This document shows positions 54,716 through 63,531 of a DNA stretch of 64,000 nt, in pieces. The notes beneath the pieces were generated by a model that searched no databases, had not been told where the DNA came from, and saw only the letters and a list, made by a program, of their open reading frames with translations. Origin of the DNA: a bacterium (GTDB taxonomy: Bacteria > Spirochaetota > Leptospiria > Leptospirales > Leptonemataceae); the NCBI GenBank assembly GCA_024742665.1, contig JANSYA010000006.1, positions 248,001 through 312,000 of the forward strand, written 5' to 3'. A program made the translations under genes and the position numbers. The stretch's first letter is position 1; each line of letters starts with the position of its first letter.

Positions 54716-55906
54716 TCAGGTCTGCACCTGCCCTGCGATTTGCTGCAGCTTGATGATCACGAATTCCGCGGGCTTGAGCGGCGCGAAACCGACCAGGATA
54801 TTAACGATGCCTTTATCGATATCGTTTTGCGGATTCACTTCGCGGTCGCACTTCACGAAGTACGCTTCGTTCGGGCTGGTGCCCTGAAAAGCGCCCTTGC
54901 GAAAGAGATCCTGCATAAAGGCGCCGACGTTCAGGCGAATTTGGGCCCACAGGGGCTCGTCGTTCGGCTCGAATACGACCCACTGAGTTCCGCGAAACAG
55001 ACTCTCTTCGATATTCAAAGCGAGTCGACGAACCGGAACGTACTTCCATTCGGAAGCGGTCGCATCGTCGCCCACAGTCGTGCGCGCGCCCCAGATCAAA
55101 CGTCCGGCCGGCGGTTTCACGCGCAGGCAGTTGACGCCCAGGGGATTCAGTTCGCCGTTTTCGGCGTCGGTCAGGGGAACGTTCAAAGACAGCACGTTGT
55201 TAAACGTGGCTTCGAGACCCGCGGGTGCTTTCCAGACTCCGCGATTCACATCCGTCCGCGCGATAACGCCGGCAATGGCGCCGCAGGGCGGATAGTCTTT
55301 TACGTTGTTGTCGTCGAGCGGATCGGCTTGCAGCAGGCGCGGAAAGTAAATAGCGGTATTCTTGCTCTTTACGATCTCGGCCGGATCGGCGTTCACGCCG
55401 TTGACCGCTTCGGTTTTGTTCGTCCAGGTGGTCGGTGCGTCCAGGATGAACATCGCGCGACGTTCTTCGCAGTACACCGAAGCCAGACTGGCCAGGTTCA
55501 AACTGATGCTGAGCGCATCGGGGATGCACAGCATATTAAAGATGTCCGCGTCTTCGAGCGCGTAAATCCCGGTCTTATCGACCTGACTGCCGGTATAGTC
55601 GGCCTCGACAGCGGTGCCGTCGTCGTCGCCGACTGCGACGATCACGGCTTGTGCACCGCCGTTGACATAGTAATCGCGAACTGCGTAACTCATCTTGCTG
55701 GTCGATTGTAGACCGCCAAAAATACGTTCGTAGTCGCCGAAGTTGTTAATCACAACCGGGGTATTCAACGCGGGGGCGGGGCCGCCGGCAGGTCCCGCAG
55801 CGGTACCGACGAACGCGGTTACGGACGTCGCCACCCCCACGAGAGTCCGGACGCCACTCGGGACCTCCTCAATGTATACACCTGGGTATGTTGGGTTGGT
55901 AGGCAT
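54716..55906 (-). CDS. eCIS contractile tail sheath protein
   Basis: A 396-aa protein; the start at 55906 (MPTNPTYPGVYIEEVPSG) follows GGGAG by a suitable distance, whereas the upstream ATG at 55921 does not. PGVYIEEVPSGVRTLVGVATSVTAFVGTAAGPA is the family N-terminus, and the C-terminus (AYFVKCDREVNPQNDIDKGIVNILVGFAPLKPAEFVIIKLQQIAGQ) is the conserved attachment strand region. It is the first gene of the operon and the only sheath gene, in contrast to the three in Afp. The product polymerises around the tube and contracts to drive it into a target membrane. Confidence 0.95.
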   Translation of the reverse strand: MPTNPTYPGVYIEEVPSGVRTLVGVATSVTAFVGTAAGPAGGPAPALNTPVVINNFGDYERIFGGLQSTSKMSYAVRDYYVNGGAQAVIVAVGDDDGTAVEADYTGSQVDKTGIYALEDADIFNMLCIPDALSISLNLASLASVYCEERRAMFILDAPTTWTNKTEAVNGVNADPAEIVKSKNTAIYFPRLLQADPLDDNNVKDYPPCGAIAGVIARTDVNRGVWKAPAGLEATFNNVLSLNVPLTDAENGELNPLGVNCLRVKPPAGRLIWGARTTVGDDATASEWKYVPVRRLALNIEESLFRGTQWVVFEPNDEPLWAQIRLNVGAFMQDLFRKGAFQGTSPNEAYFVKCDREVNPQNDIDKGIVNILVGFAPLKPAEFVIIKLQQIAGQVQT

Positions 55907-56246
55907 AAAGCTCCCTCTCAATAGAAGTATCGTGAGCCCTGTCCTACCGCGTACTTTTCAGAAGCGAAAGCGCGAATTATATCAGCGCGCCCCAATCGGT
56001 CGAAAAACTTTAAAAATCATAAGACTGTGAAACGAAAAGCACCGACTACACAAGATTATTAACATTTCCAGCCAGTAACTTAGTGAAGACAGCGCGACGA
56101 GGGTTTTTCTTTCACATAGTTCCCGGAAAATCTCCGGACCGGTAAGATTGTTTCGACTCCCGCGACGCGTTCTCCGAACAAAATACTCATATATAAGGAA
56201 GATAAATAAATTTGACTGATTTTCGGCCTGCCACAGACTTGATGGC
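55907..56246 (-). promoter_or_regulatory. Intergenic region with the likely eCIS operon promoter
   Basis: This 340-bp divergent region separates the sheath gene from a response regulator gene. On the minus strand a perfect TATAAT -10 box lies at 55981-55976, which would give a leader of about 60 nt before the sheath gene. The -35 (TTCGAC, 18-nt spacing) is poor, suggesting an activator or another sigma factor. The rest is AT-rich compared with the surroundings. No clear palindromic operator or transcription signal for the plus-strand gene was found. Confidence 0.5.
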
Positions 56247-56633
56247 ATGGGTGAAATATTGAAAGTCCTCATCGCCGACGACGAAGAAGATCACATCACA
56301 CTGATGGGGCTCTACCTGAAAGACGGGAACTTCGATATCCACTCGGCTTCGAACGCCGCGGATTCTCTGAAGATGTACGAATCCCTGCGGCCCGAGCTGG
56401 TCTTTCTGGACGTCGACATGGGCTTCCCGGGCGGCTTCGCCACGGCCGGGAAAATCAAAGGGCGCTCGAAGGAACTGAATTCCCCCGTCCGGATCTTCAT
56501 GTACACCGCGCGAAAGACGGCCGAAGACGTGGAGCGGGCCCGATCCATGGGCGCCGACGACTATATCGTCAAGCCCGTCAGCCGCGACTTATTAGAGGCG
56601 AAAATTCGCAGCTACTTTCCCGGGGCGATTTGA
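56247..56633 (+). CDS. Stand-alone CheY-like response regulator
   Basis: A 128-aa receiver domain with the acidic pair Asp11/Asp12, the phosphorylation site Asp55 in LVFLDVDM, Thr87 and Lys109 (YIVKP). It has no output domain, so it acts through protein contacts. It is divergent from the eCIS operon and followed by a good terminator. The hybrid kinase 1 kb downstream is a possible partner but is encoded in a separate transcript. Confidence 0.85.
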   Translation: MGEILKVLIADDEEDHITLMGLYLKDGNFDIHSASNAADSLKMYESLRPELVFLDVDMGFPGGFATAGKIKGRSKELNSPVRIFMYTARKTAEDVERARSMGADDYIVKPVSRDLLEAKIRSYFPGAI

Positions 56634-56671
56634 CGTCGCACTATTGATCCGGCTCAAGATCTGCGAGCTTC

Positions 56672-56694
56672 GCGGCCCTCCCGGGTCGCTTTTT
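56672..56694 (+). terminator. Rho-independent terminator after the response regulator gene
   Basis: A 6-bp stem (GCGGCC/GGTCGC with one G-U pair), a 6-nt loop and a TTTTT tract lie 38 nt past the stop codon at 56633. Confidence 0.65.
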
Positions 56695-56811
56695 GATCGT
56701 CGGCTTCGCCGCCTCCTGGCAAACTGTCGGAAAAACAGAGCACGCCCTGACTTTCGATTTGAAATCGACTAAACTCTCAGGCAGGCGCGTGCGGATCCAT
56801 CCGGAGTACAT

Positions 56812-57594
56812 ATGTCCAATATCCACCCCACCGCCATCATCGACAGCCAGGCAAAAGTCCACGAAAGCGTGCAGGTCGGCCCCTACTCGGTCATCGACGC
56901 TGGAGTGGACATCGACGCGGACACCGTGATCGACAGCCACGTTCGCGTATATTCCGGCGCGAAGATCGGAAAATCAAATCGCATCTATCACGGCGCGGCC
57001 ATCGGCGGCGACCCCCAGAATGTCGGCTTCGACTATTCGATCAAATCGGGAGTGCGCATCGGCGACCACAACGTCCTGCGCGAGTTCTTCATCATTCATC
57101 GCAGCAGCGAAGCGGGCGTGGACACGACCATCGGCAATCACTGCTTCCTGATGGAAAACTCGATCGTCTCCCACGACTCGACCGTCGGCGACCACGTCGT
57201 TTTCGTTCACGCGGCGGCGACATCCGGTCACGTCATCGTCCAGGATTACGCTTTCGTTTCGGGACTCACGGCAATTCACCAGTTCTGTACCATCGGCGAA
57301 TTCGCGATGGTCGCGGGCTGCGCGAAAATCGTAAAAGACGTTCCGCCCTACGCGACCGCCGACGGCAATCCCGCGACGATCATCGGACTCAATACCGTGG
57401 GATTAAAGCGCGGCGGTTTCAGTCCCGAAACGCGCAAAAAAGTAAAAGAAACTTATAAAACGCTCTATCACTCGGGGCTGAATCGCTCCCAGGCGCTGAA
57501 AAAGCTGAACGAAGAGAACGATCCGAATCCGGAAGTAAAAAAGATCGTGCAGTTTTTCACCGACTCCGAGCGCGGCGTAACCGATCACCGCTGA
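56812..57594 (+). CDS. lpxA: Acyl-ACP--UDP-N-acetylglucosamine O-acyltransferase
   Basis: A 260-aa LpxA with the left-handed beta-helix hexapeptide pattern from residue 5 to about 185 and a helical C-terminus. It catalyses the first step of lipid A synthesis in the cytoplasm. Aligned by eye to E. coli, the catalytic His125 equivalent is His121 (VSHD), and His144/His160 equivalents are His140 (SGHV) and His156 (AIHQF). The acyl-chain ruler position Gly173 corresponds to Gly169, which would allow a long acyl chain. GGAG lies 7 nt before the ATG. The gene stands alone rather than in an lpxD-fabZ-lpxA-lpxB cluster. Confidence 0.9.
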   Translation: MSNIHPTAIIDSQAKVHESVQVGPYSVIDAGVDIDADTVIDSHVRVYSGAKIGKSNRIYHGAAIGGDPQNVGFDYSIKSGVRIGDHNVLREFFIIHRSSEAGVDTTIGNHCFLMENSIVSHDSTVGDHVVFVHAAATSGHVIVQDYAFVSGLTAIHQFCTIGEFAMVAGCAKIVKDVPPYATADGNPATIIGLNTVGLKRGGFSPETRKKVKETYKTLYHSGLNRSQALKKLNEENDPNPEVKKIVQFFTDSERGVTDHR

Positions 57595-57637
57595 TTTGCA
57601 TCGACAGCGCTACAAATCAGAGCCAGGCTTCGCGAAA

Positions 57638-58903
57638 TTATTTTGCGACCGGTACGCTGACCGTAAAGGTCGTACCGGCGCCGACTTCGCTTTCGACTTC
57701 GATCGTGCCGCCGTGACCTTCCACGATTCGGCGCACGATGGTCAAACCCAGGCCGGTGCTCTTTTCGCCGGCCGTCGCACGCACGCTGCTTTTTTGAAAA
57801 GGCTGGAAGAGTTTGCCCAATTCGTCGGCGGGAATCCCCTGACCGCTGTCGCTCACGGACATCTGCACGCGATCGCCGGCGGCGCGGGCCGCGAGGGTCA
57901 CGCGAGAACCCGAATGCGAAAACTTAATCGCGTTTGAAAGCAGGTTATTGATGACCTGATCCATTTTCGAGGGATCCGCGGAAATCAGCGGCAGGTCTTC
58001 CGGCAAGTCCACGTCGACGCCGATTTGCTTCTGCGAAGCCGGGATTGTATTCAAATCCACACAGGACTGAAAGATCTTTGCGACCGCAACCGGCTCCGGA
58101 TGCAGCTCCAGCTTCCCGGACTCAATCGCCGAGATGTCCAGCAAATCATCGACGAGCTGCAGCATGAACTGGCTCGAAGCGTGGATGCGATTCATCAACT
58201 GAGTTTGCGATTCGGGCGGCAGACCGTCGGCTTCGATTAAAAGCGTGCTGAAACCCTGGATAATTCCGAGCGGATTGCGCAAATCGTGCGCCGCCATTCC
58301 CAGAAATTGATTCTTCTGGTCGTTTAATGCGGCGAGATGTTCGTTCTGCTGTTCCAGCTGGGTGCGCGCGGCGCGCAGCTCTTCGTTTACCTGTTGCAGC
58401 TCTTTGTTTTTCTGGAGCGCGTTTTCGTAGGTCGCGAAGAGCAGATCGAGCATCTGGCGGGGATCGGAACCGATATGATAGTTGCGCCCCGCGAAATAGA
58501 CCTGGATGCCGAAGTCGGAAGTGCCGTGTTTTTTTAGCTCCCGGTTGCGAACGACCGACTCAAGCTGATTGACCAGAAACTCTTCGTCGTACGGCTTCGT
58601 AATAAAACTGTCCGCGCCGGACTGAAGAGCCTGCACAATATCCTGCGGATCCGAGAGCACCGTCAGCAAAATCACCGGCAGGTGGCGATAGCGTTCTTCT
58701 TTCTTAATACGGGCGCAGAGCTCGAAGCCGCTCATGCCGGGCATTACAATATCGGTGATGACGACGTCCGGTATCTGCTCGGCCAATTTATCGAGCGCCG
58801 CCTGGCCGCTGGTCGCCCCCTGGACGGTGTGTCCCTGCTCAATCAGCAAGCGCTGGAGATAGACCTCCTGAATCTTGCTGTCTTCAACGGTAAGGATATT
58901 CAT
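57638..58903 (-). CDS. Hybrid sensor: receiver domain plus histidine kinase
   Basis: A 421-aa cytosolic protein. A receiver domain occupies residues 1-120 (Asp51 in VVITDIVMPG, Lys103). A coiled-coil-like linker covers 155-200 (NKELQQVNEELRAARTQLEQQNEHL). HisKA has the phosphoacceptor His206 (MAAHDLRNPLGIIQGF). The HATPase_c domain shows an N box (VINNLLSNAIKFSHSG), DSGQGIPADELGKLFQPF and a G box (GEKSTGLGLTIVRRI). With the receiver first, kinase activity is probably set by phosphorylation of Asp51. It has no membrane segment and no sensor domain. Confidence 0.9.
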   Translation of the reverse strand: MNILTVEDSKIQEVYLQRLLIEQGHTVQGATSGQAALDKLAEQIPDVVITDIVMPGMSGFELCARIKKEERYRHLPVILLTVLSDPQDIVQALQSGADSFITKPYDEEFLVNQLESVVRNRELKKHGTSDFGIQVYFAGRNYHIGSDPRQMLDLLFATYENALQKNKELQQVNEELRAARTQLEQQNEHLAALNDQKNQFLGMAAHDLRNPLGIIQGFSTLLIEADGLPPESQTQLMNRIHASSQFMLQLVDDLLDISAIESGKLELHPEPVAVAKIFQSCVDLNTIPASQKQIGVDVDLPEDLPLISADPSKMDQVINNLLSNAIKFSHSGSRVTLAARAAGDRVQMSVSDSGQGIPADELGKLFQPFQKSSVRATAGEKSTGLGLTIVRRIVEGHGGTIEVESEVGAGTTFTVSVPVAK

Positions 58904-58951
58904 AAATAAAGATAAAGATACGAATGCGTTTCTGCTCGGCCCGGAGCGTAT

Positions 58952-59689
58952 TTATTTCGCGGTAAACCCGCCGTCCACGGCGATTGCCTGTCCGGTCATA
59001 AAAGACGCCGCATCCGACGCGAGGAATACGCAAACCTTCGCGATCTCTTCGGGTTGACCGAAGCGTTTCATAGGAATATCGGCAATATTCGCGTCGTGCA
59101 TCGCTTCGTTTCGCCGCACTTTTTCCGTCATCGCGGTTTCCACCAGGCCAGGGCAAACGGCGTTCACTCGAAAATTGTACTTCGCCCACTCCACCGAAAA
59201 GGAACGGGTCATGCCGATCACGCCGCCCTTCGTCGCGCTGTACAGGGTCGAGAGCGGAGCCCCGACCATGCCCAGCACCGAAGCGATGTTCACGATTGCG
59301 CCGCCGCGCTTTTTATTCTGTCGAAAGAATTCGCAGCTCCAGTTGAAGACCGCCCGTAAATTCACGTCGAAGCTGAGATCGATTCCGTCCTGTTTGATCG
59401 CCGGGGCCAGGGCGTGCACCGCCACCCCCGCGTTATTGATCAGCACGTCGATTCCATCGAACTCTTCGGTCGTCTTTTCGATGAGCGCCTTCACGCCGTC
59501 CAGGTCCGTAACGGACATTTCCACCGTGCGATGCAGGGCCGCGCGCAATTCATCGTCAGCCGGATCGAAGCGCAAGTCCACGCCGATCACCCGCGCTTTT
59601 TCGCCGGCGAAGGCCAGGGCGACAGCGCGACCGATGCCGGCCCCCGCTCCCGTAACCAGCACTGTTTTTCCGCTCAAGCCAAATTCCAT
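58952..59689 (-). CDS. Short-chain dehydrogenase/reductase (FabG-like)
   Basis: A 245-aa SDR with the cofactor motif VTGAGAGIGRA (12-22), NNAG at 85-88 and the catalytic triad Ser137-Tyr150-Lys154. Asp38 at the end of the second beta-strand (VIGVDLR) favours NAD(H). The C-terminus (FLASDAASFMTGQAIAVDGGFTAK) is typical of classical SDRs. It lies 58 bp downstream of an acyl-CoA dehydrogenase gene on the same strand, so it probably acts on hydroxyacyl/ketoacyl intermediates of fatty acid breakdown. Confidence 0.85.
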   Translation of the reverse strand: MEFGLSGKTVLVTGAGAGIGRAVALAFAGEKARVIGVDLRFDPADDELRAALHRTVEMSVTDLDGVKALIEKTTEEFDGIDVLINNAGVAVHALAPAIKQDGIDLSFDVNLRAVFNWSCEFFRQNKKRGGAIVNIASVLGMVGAPLSTLYSATKGGVIGMTRSFSVEWAKYNFRVNAVCPGLVETAMTEKVRRNEAMHDANIADIPMKRFGQPEEIAKVCVFLASDAASFMTGQAIAVDGGFTAK

Positions 59690-59747
59690 TCGCCGCTCCG
59701 ATCGTCCTGTTCGTCTGCTTCTTTATCCACGCCCGATTCGCCGGGGC

Positions 59748-61529
59748 TCAAACCGCCGCCGGAGTCCGGACCGCGCCGACGCCGTGACGCTCGGCGCGCT
59801 TCAGCTGCAGCAAATTCGCCGCCGCAATTCCCAGACTTTCGTTTTGATATTCTTCCGCGAGAACAGAGCGCTGTTCGCGGTCCGCTCCGGTCAATCGCAC
59901 CAGGGAGCGTTCGAGCAGCATGCCGTTAATAAAGCGCGCGGCGATTTCCACGACTTCGAAAGCCATGCGATCCCGGGTTGCGCCCTGGGCATAACCCTTG
60001 TAGTACTGCACGGCCTGTTCGAGATTTTCAAACATCGTTTTCAAATCGTCGGTGGCCGCGAAACGGCCCATCTCTTCGTTGACGTAGTTTCTTAAATAAC
60101 CCGTCGCAGACATTCCCGCGACCACGCCCCCGATCGCGCCGACGATCTGCAGCTGCGTCGTGCCCTCATAGATCGTGGTAATGCGAGCGTCGCGATAGAT
60201 CCGCGCCGCGTCGTACTCTTCGGTATAGCCGGCGCCGCCGTGAATCTGCAGATTGTCGCTGGAGTGGCGCACGCAGCCTTCGGTCGTATAATATTTACAC
60301 AGCGGGGTGAACAGGTCCGCGAGTTTTTCCCAGCGCGCCACGCGCTCGTCGCGCTTCGCCTCTTTTTCCGTTTTGCCGCCCTGGTGCGTTAAGAAAGATT
60401 TCCGCCACATATACAGATCCACGGTGCGGCAGGCTTCGAGCAGCAGCATGCGCATGGCGGCCTGTTCGCGCTCCATGCGATCGAGAATTCGTTTCACCGC
60501 CGGAATTTCTTGAATGGGCTTGCCGAATTGAATGCGCTCGGACGCGTACTTCTTCGCTTCCGCGAAGGCCGCCGCGCCCACGCCGACCCCCTGGGCCGCG
60601 ATACTGATCCGCGCCGCGTTCATCATGCCCATCGAATATTTGATCAAACCGTAGCCGGTCTTACCGATCAGCTGTCCCGGGCTTTCGTCGTAGACCACTT
60701 CGCAGGTCGGGCTGCAGTGCAGACCCATCTTCTTTTCGATGCCCGCGACTTCTATGTCTTTGCCTTCGACCAGGAAAAACGAAAGTCCGCGAGCGCCGCT
60801 ATTCGCGTCGCCGGTGCGGGCCAGCGTCAAAATCACCGAAGGCATGCCGGTATATCCTGAGCCGTGAGTAATAAAACGTTTCGCGCCGGTCAGCCGCCAG
60901 ACGCCGTCGTCGCCCTGCACGGCTTTCGTTTGAATGTCCGCCAGATTCGAGCCGTAGTTCGGCTCCGTCAGAGCCATCGCGCAGCTGAGTTCGCCCTTCG
61001 CCAGACGCGGCAGATATTCGTCGCACATCTCCGGACTGCCGAAGTGTTCCACGACGTCGGCGATATTTACCGAAGCGAAGGCCAGGGTGAAAGCCGAGTC
61101 CGCCCGCGACGCGATTTCAGTGATGATGCTCTGGACCGTCAGCGGCAGACCGAGGCCGCCGTAGTGGCGTCCGAGCCCCGTGGGCTGCAAGCCCGACTCC
61201 TGCAGAATGCGAAAGCACTCCTGCTGCGCCTGCGGAAATTCCACTTTGCCGTCGGCGTACTTCAGACCTTCGCGATCCATCTCCGCGGCCCGGGAGGCGA
61301 CCTCTTTGCCCATAATTTCGCCGACGGAGTCGAGCACGGAGCTATAGTATTCGATCGCTTCGTCGACGTTCGAAGGAGCGTACGCCAGACGTTCGTCGCC
61401 GCTCTCTTTGTACGTCTTCGCATCGTGAAAATTATTTTCGTAGGCGGGAACGATTTCATCCCAGTCGATTAGATTATTGAAATTCAGTTTAAGATCGTGA
61501 TTGTCGTCGAAGTAATTGCTGAGTATCAT
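59748..61529 (-). CDS. Acyl-CoA dehydrogenase (593 aa, long form)
   Basis: The start at 61529 (MILSNYFDDNHDLKLNF) follows GGAG by 8 nt; the frame is open to 61736, but that extension is Arg-rich and unlike the family. Signature segments are CAMALTEPNYGSNLADIQTKA, RLTGAKRFITHGSGYTG and DNLQIHGGAGYTEEYDAARIYRDARITTIYEGTTQLQ; the Glu in YEGT (near residue 454) is the usual catalytic base. The C-terminal extension of about 120 residues is seen in the ~600-aa family that includes DmdC-like enzymes. It is an FAD enzyme of fatty acid beta-oxidation; the chain length preferred is not clear. Confidence 0.9.
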   Translation of the reverse strand: MILSNYFDDNHDLKLNFNNLIDWDEIVPAYENNFHDAKTYKESGDERLAYAPSNVDEAIEYYSSVLDSVGEIMGKEVASRAAEMDREGLKYADGKVEFPQAQQECFRILQESGLQPTGLGRHYGGLGLPLTVQSIITEIASRADSAFTLAFASVNIADVVEHFGSPEMCDEYLPRLAKGELSCAMALTEPNYGSNLADIQTKAVQGDDGVWRLTGAKRFITHGSGYTGMPSVILTLARTGDANSGARGLSFFLVEGKDIEVAGIEKKMGLHCSPTCEVVYDESPGQLIGKTGYGLIKYSMGMMNAARISIAAQGVGVGAAAFAEAKKYASERIQFGKPIQEIPAVKRILDRMEREQAAMRMLLLEACRTVDLYMWRKSFLTHQGGKTEKEAKRDERVARWEKLADLFTPLCKYYTTEGCVRHSSDNLQIHGGAGYTEEYDAARIYRDARITTIYEGTTQLQIVGAIGGVVAGMSATGYLRNYVNEEMGRFAATDDLKTMFENLEQAVQYYKGYAQGATRDRMAFEVVEIAARFINGMLLERSLVRLTGADREQRSVLAEEYQNESLGIAAANLLQLKRAERHGVGAVRTPAAV

Positions 61530-61745
61530 ATCAATGGCTCCTGATTCCGGGCTGAATCTTCGAATTACATTCGAGACGATTCTTCGGTAATTCTTTCGGA
61601 AAAATCCGGGAAAATACGGCCGGGACAGGGAAATGACCGCGCTCCAGCGCCCGATTACAAGCATTTTTTGAATTCGCACCCGCATGTCGCAGGCTCGCGA
61701 AAGGTCTCTACGGGACCGCGCCGCGAGCCGCGACACTGGATTTTT

Positions 61746-62360
61746 ATGATTGAATTTTTACTCGAACAGGCGGCGTACGCGCACTGGTATATTTTCGCGC
61801 TGCTGCTCGTCGCCGGCCTGAACATTCCGGTGTCCGAAGACCTGCTCGCGATCGGGGCCGGCGTGCTGGCCGCCACCATCGTTCCGGAGAACACGACGCT
61901 CCTCTACGCGGGCTTATTTTTCGGGGCCTACTTCGGCGACATCGAAAACTACTGGCTCGCGCGACTGGCCGGCCGACGCCTGCTGCGATTCACCCTGTTC
62001 CAGCGAATGTTGCCCGCGGAACGACTCGAACAGGCGCGCTTGTTTCTGGAAAAGTACGGCGCCGCGGCGATCTTTCTGGGGCGCTTCATCCCCTTTGGCG
62101 TTCGCAACGCTTTGTTTACAACTGCGGGTCTCTCCCGCATGGCCTTCTGGAAATTCGCGCTCTTCGATTTCTTCGCCTGCCTGGCTTCGACGAGCGTGCT
62201 CTTCGCTCTCGGCCGCGCCTTCGGAGCCAACTACCCGCGCCTGCTCGAAATACTGAACGAAGGCAAAGTCTATATTCTGATCTTTGCGCTGGTGCTGGGC
62301 GCGATCGGCTACGCCTGGTTGCGCCTCCGCCGCCGGCCTGCACCGGATTCTGAAGCCTGA
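61746..62360 (+). CDS. DedA-family (VTT domain) membrane protein
   Basis: A 204-aa inner-membrane protein; the start at 61746 (MIEFLLEQAAY) is preferred over an upstream frame rich in Arg and Pro. The core matches DedA/SNARE-associated proteins: AGLNIPVSEDLLAIGAGVLAA, GAYFGDIENYWLARLAGRR, FLEKYGAAAIFLGRFIPFGVRNALFTTAGLSRM. The conserved acidic residues in PVSED and the GRFIPFGVR motif are present. DedA proteins take part in lipid (undecaprenyl phosphate or phospholipid) scrambling. There is a final hydrophobic helix (ILIFALVLGAIGYAWL) and a basic tail. Transcribed divergently from the acyl-CoA dehydrogenase. Confidence 0.85.
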   Translation: MIEFLLEQAAYAHWYIFALLLVAGLNIPVSEDLLAIGAGVLAATIVPENTTLLYAGLFFGAYFGDIENYWLARLAGRRLLRFTLFQRMLPAERLEQARLFLEKYGAAAIFLGRFIPFGVRNALFTTAGLSRMAFWKFALFDFFACLASTSVLFALGRAFGANYPRLLEILNEGKVYILIFALVLGAIGYAWLRLRRRPAPDSEA

Positions 62361-62505
62361 AACCTGAGCCGCCGGAGCTTTGACCCAGCGCGCTACGCCC
62401 CGCCCCGAACAATAGAATCTGGATCGAGCGCTGCGAATCAAAACATAACATTCCCGGCTCCATTTCCGCTCGACAGGAGCCCGGTCGACCGGCTCGACTG
62501 GCCGC

Positions 62506-63336
62506 ATGAGTCGTGGTGTAACAATGATTGCCGGAATGTTTCGGGGGCGCTTCAAATGGGTGGGCGTGCTGCTGATTCTGTGCTACGCCGGATACTTTTA
62601 TATTTCCAATCGAGAGACCGTGCCTCTGACCGGCCGCTCTCAGATCGTCGACTTGAGCCGGGAAGAAGAGACGGCCCTCGGCGTGCAGTCGTACCGTGAA
62701 ATCCTTTCGGAATCTCAGGTCGTACAGAGCGGGCCCGCCGTCGAGCAAATCCGCCGCATCGGCCGACGCCTGGCCGAGGTCAGCGAAGACCCGGGCTTTC
62801 GCTGGGAATTTAATCTGATCCAATCCAATCAGGCCAACGCCTTCGCCCTGCCCGGCGGTAAGGTCGCCATCTATTCAGGCATTCTACCCGTCGCGCAAAA
62901 CGAAAACGGACTGGCCGTCATCATGGGCCACGAAATCGCCCACGCGATTGCGCGCCACGGCGCCGAACGCATGGCGCACCAGGAGCTGACCCAGATGGCC
63001 AGCGTCGCCGCCGATCTCGGAATGAGCGACATGAGTATGACCCAGCGCCGCACGGTGATGGGCGTGCTCGGAGCCGGCGCCAAATACGGCATCATGCTGC
63101 CTTTTTCCCGGGACCACGAAAGCGAAGCCGACTATATGGGTCTGATCTTTGTGGCCCGCGCCTGCTACGATCCCCGGGAAGCGCCGAAGGTCTGGGAGCG
63201 CATGGGCAAACTTTCGAGCGGCAGCCCCTCCGAGTTTATGTCGACTCATCCTTCGAGTGCTACTCGCATTCGGCAGTTCAACGAGTGGATGGACGAGGCT
63301 CTGAAGATCCGAGCGCAGCACTGCGGCGGCCGATAG
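62506..63336 (+). CDS. M48-family membrane-anchored metallopeptidase (LoiP/Oma1-like)
   Basis: A 276-aa protein with one N-terminal hydrophobic segment (residues 17-33) followed by TVPLTGRSQIVDLSREEE, which is typical of LoiP/YcaL-type M48 proteases. The zinc site is HEIAH at 142-146 with Glu205 in HESEAD as third ligand. Expected role: quality control of membrane or outer-membrane proteins in the periplasm. Starts at 62506, 62524 and 62536 are all possible and none has a strong ribosome binding site. The gene follows the DedA gene by 145 bp on the same strand. Confidence 0.85.
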   Translation: MSRGVTMIAGMFRGRFKWVGVLLILCYAGYFYISNRETVPLTGRSQIVDLSREEETALGVQSYREILSESQVVQSGPAVEQIRRIGRRLAEVSEDPGFRWEFNLIQSNQANAFALPGGKVAIYSGILPVAQNENGLAVIMGHEIAHAIARHGAERMAHQELTQMASVAADLGMSDMSMTQRRTVMGVLGAGAKYGIMLPFSRDHESEADYMGLIFVARACYDPREAPKVWERMGKLSSGSPSEFMSTHPSSATRIRQFNEWMDEALKIRAQHCGGR

Positions 63337-63376
63337 ATAGTCATTCGTTTCGGCCGCAGCTCGCGCCATAACATTG

Positions 63377-63518
63377 GACGAAACTGTTCATAGTTTCATC
63401 ATTTCCTAATCGTAAACTAATACTTTCGTACTAAACAACTAGTCCACCGGAGGTATTGTAAATCCGGTGAAATGGCGTTTAATACCGTTCAGTCAGGCGA
63501 GTTCACACCCCCCTGACT
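63377..63518 (+). other. Three inverted repeats in the leader of the last gene
   Basis: In the gap after the M48 gene are three possible hairpins: GACGAAACT/AGTTTCATC (63377-63400, one mismatch, 6-nt loop), CACCGGA/TCCGGTG (63445-63469, 11-nt loop) and AGTCAGG/CCTGACT (63491-63518, 14-nt loop). None is followed by a T tract. They could form a structured leader; I recognise no known riboswitch. Confidence 0.35.
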
Positions 63519-63531
63519 CCGGACGGACCGA

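Noticed and set aside
5586-55906. Prophage
   Set aside because: Tail, baseplate and ATPase genes only. No capsid, portal, terminase, integrase, lysis or attachment sites were seen, and DUF4157, DUF4255 and AAA+ genes point to an eCIS.
61529-61736. N-terminal extension of the acyl-CoA dehydrogenase to 61736
   Set aside because: The extra 69 residues are Arg-rich and unlike the family, while the ATG at 61529 has a good ribosome binding site and gives the normal length.
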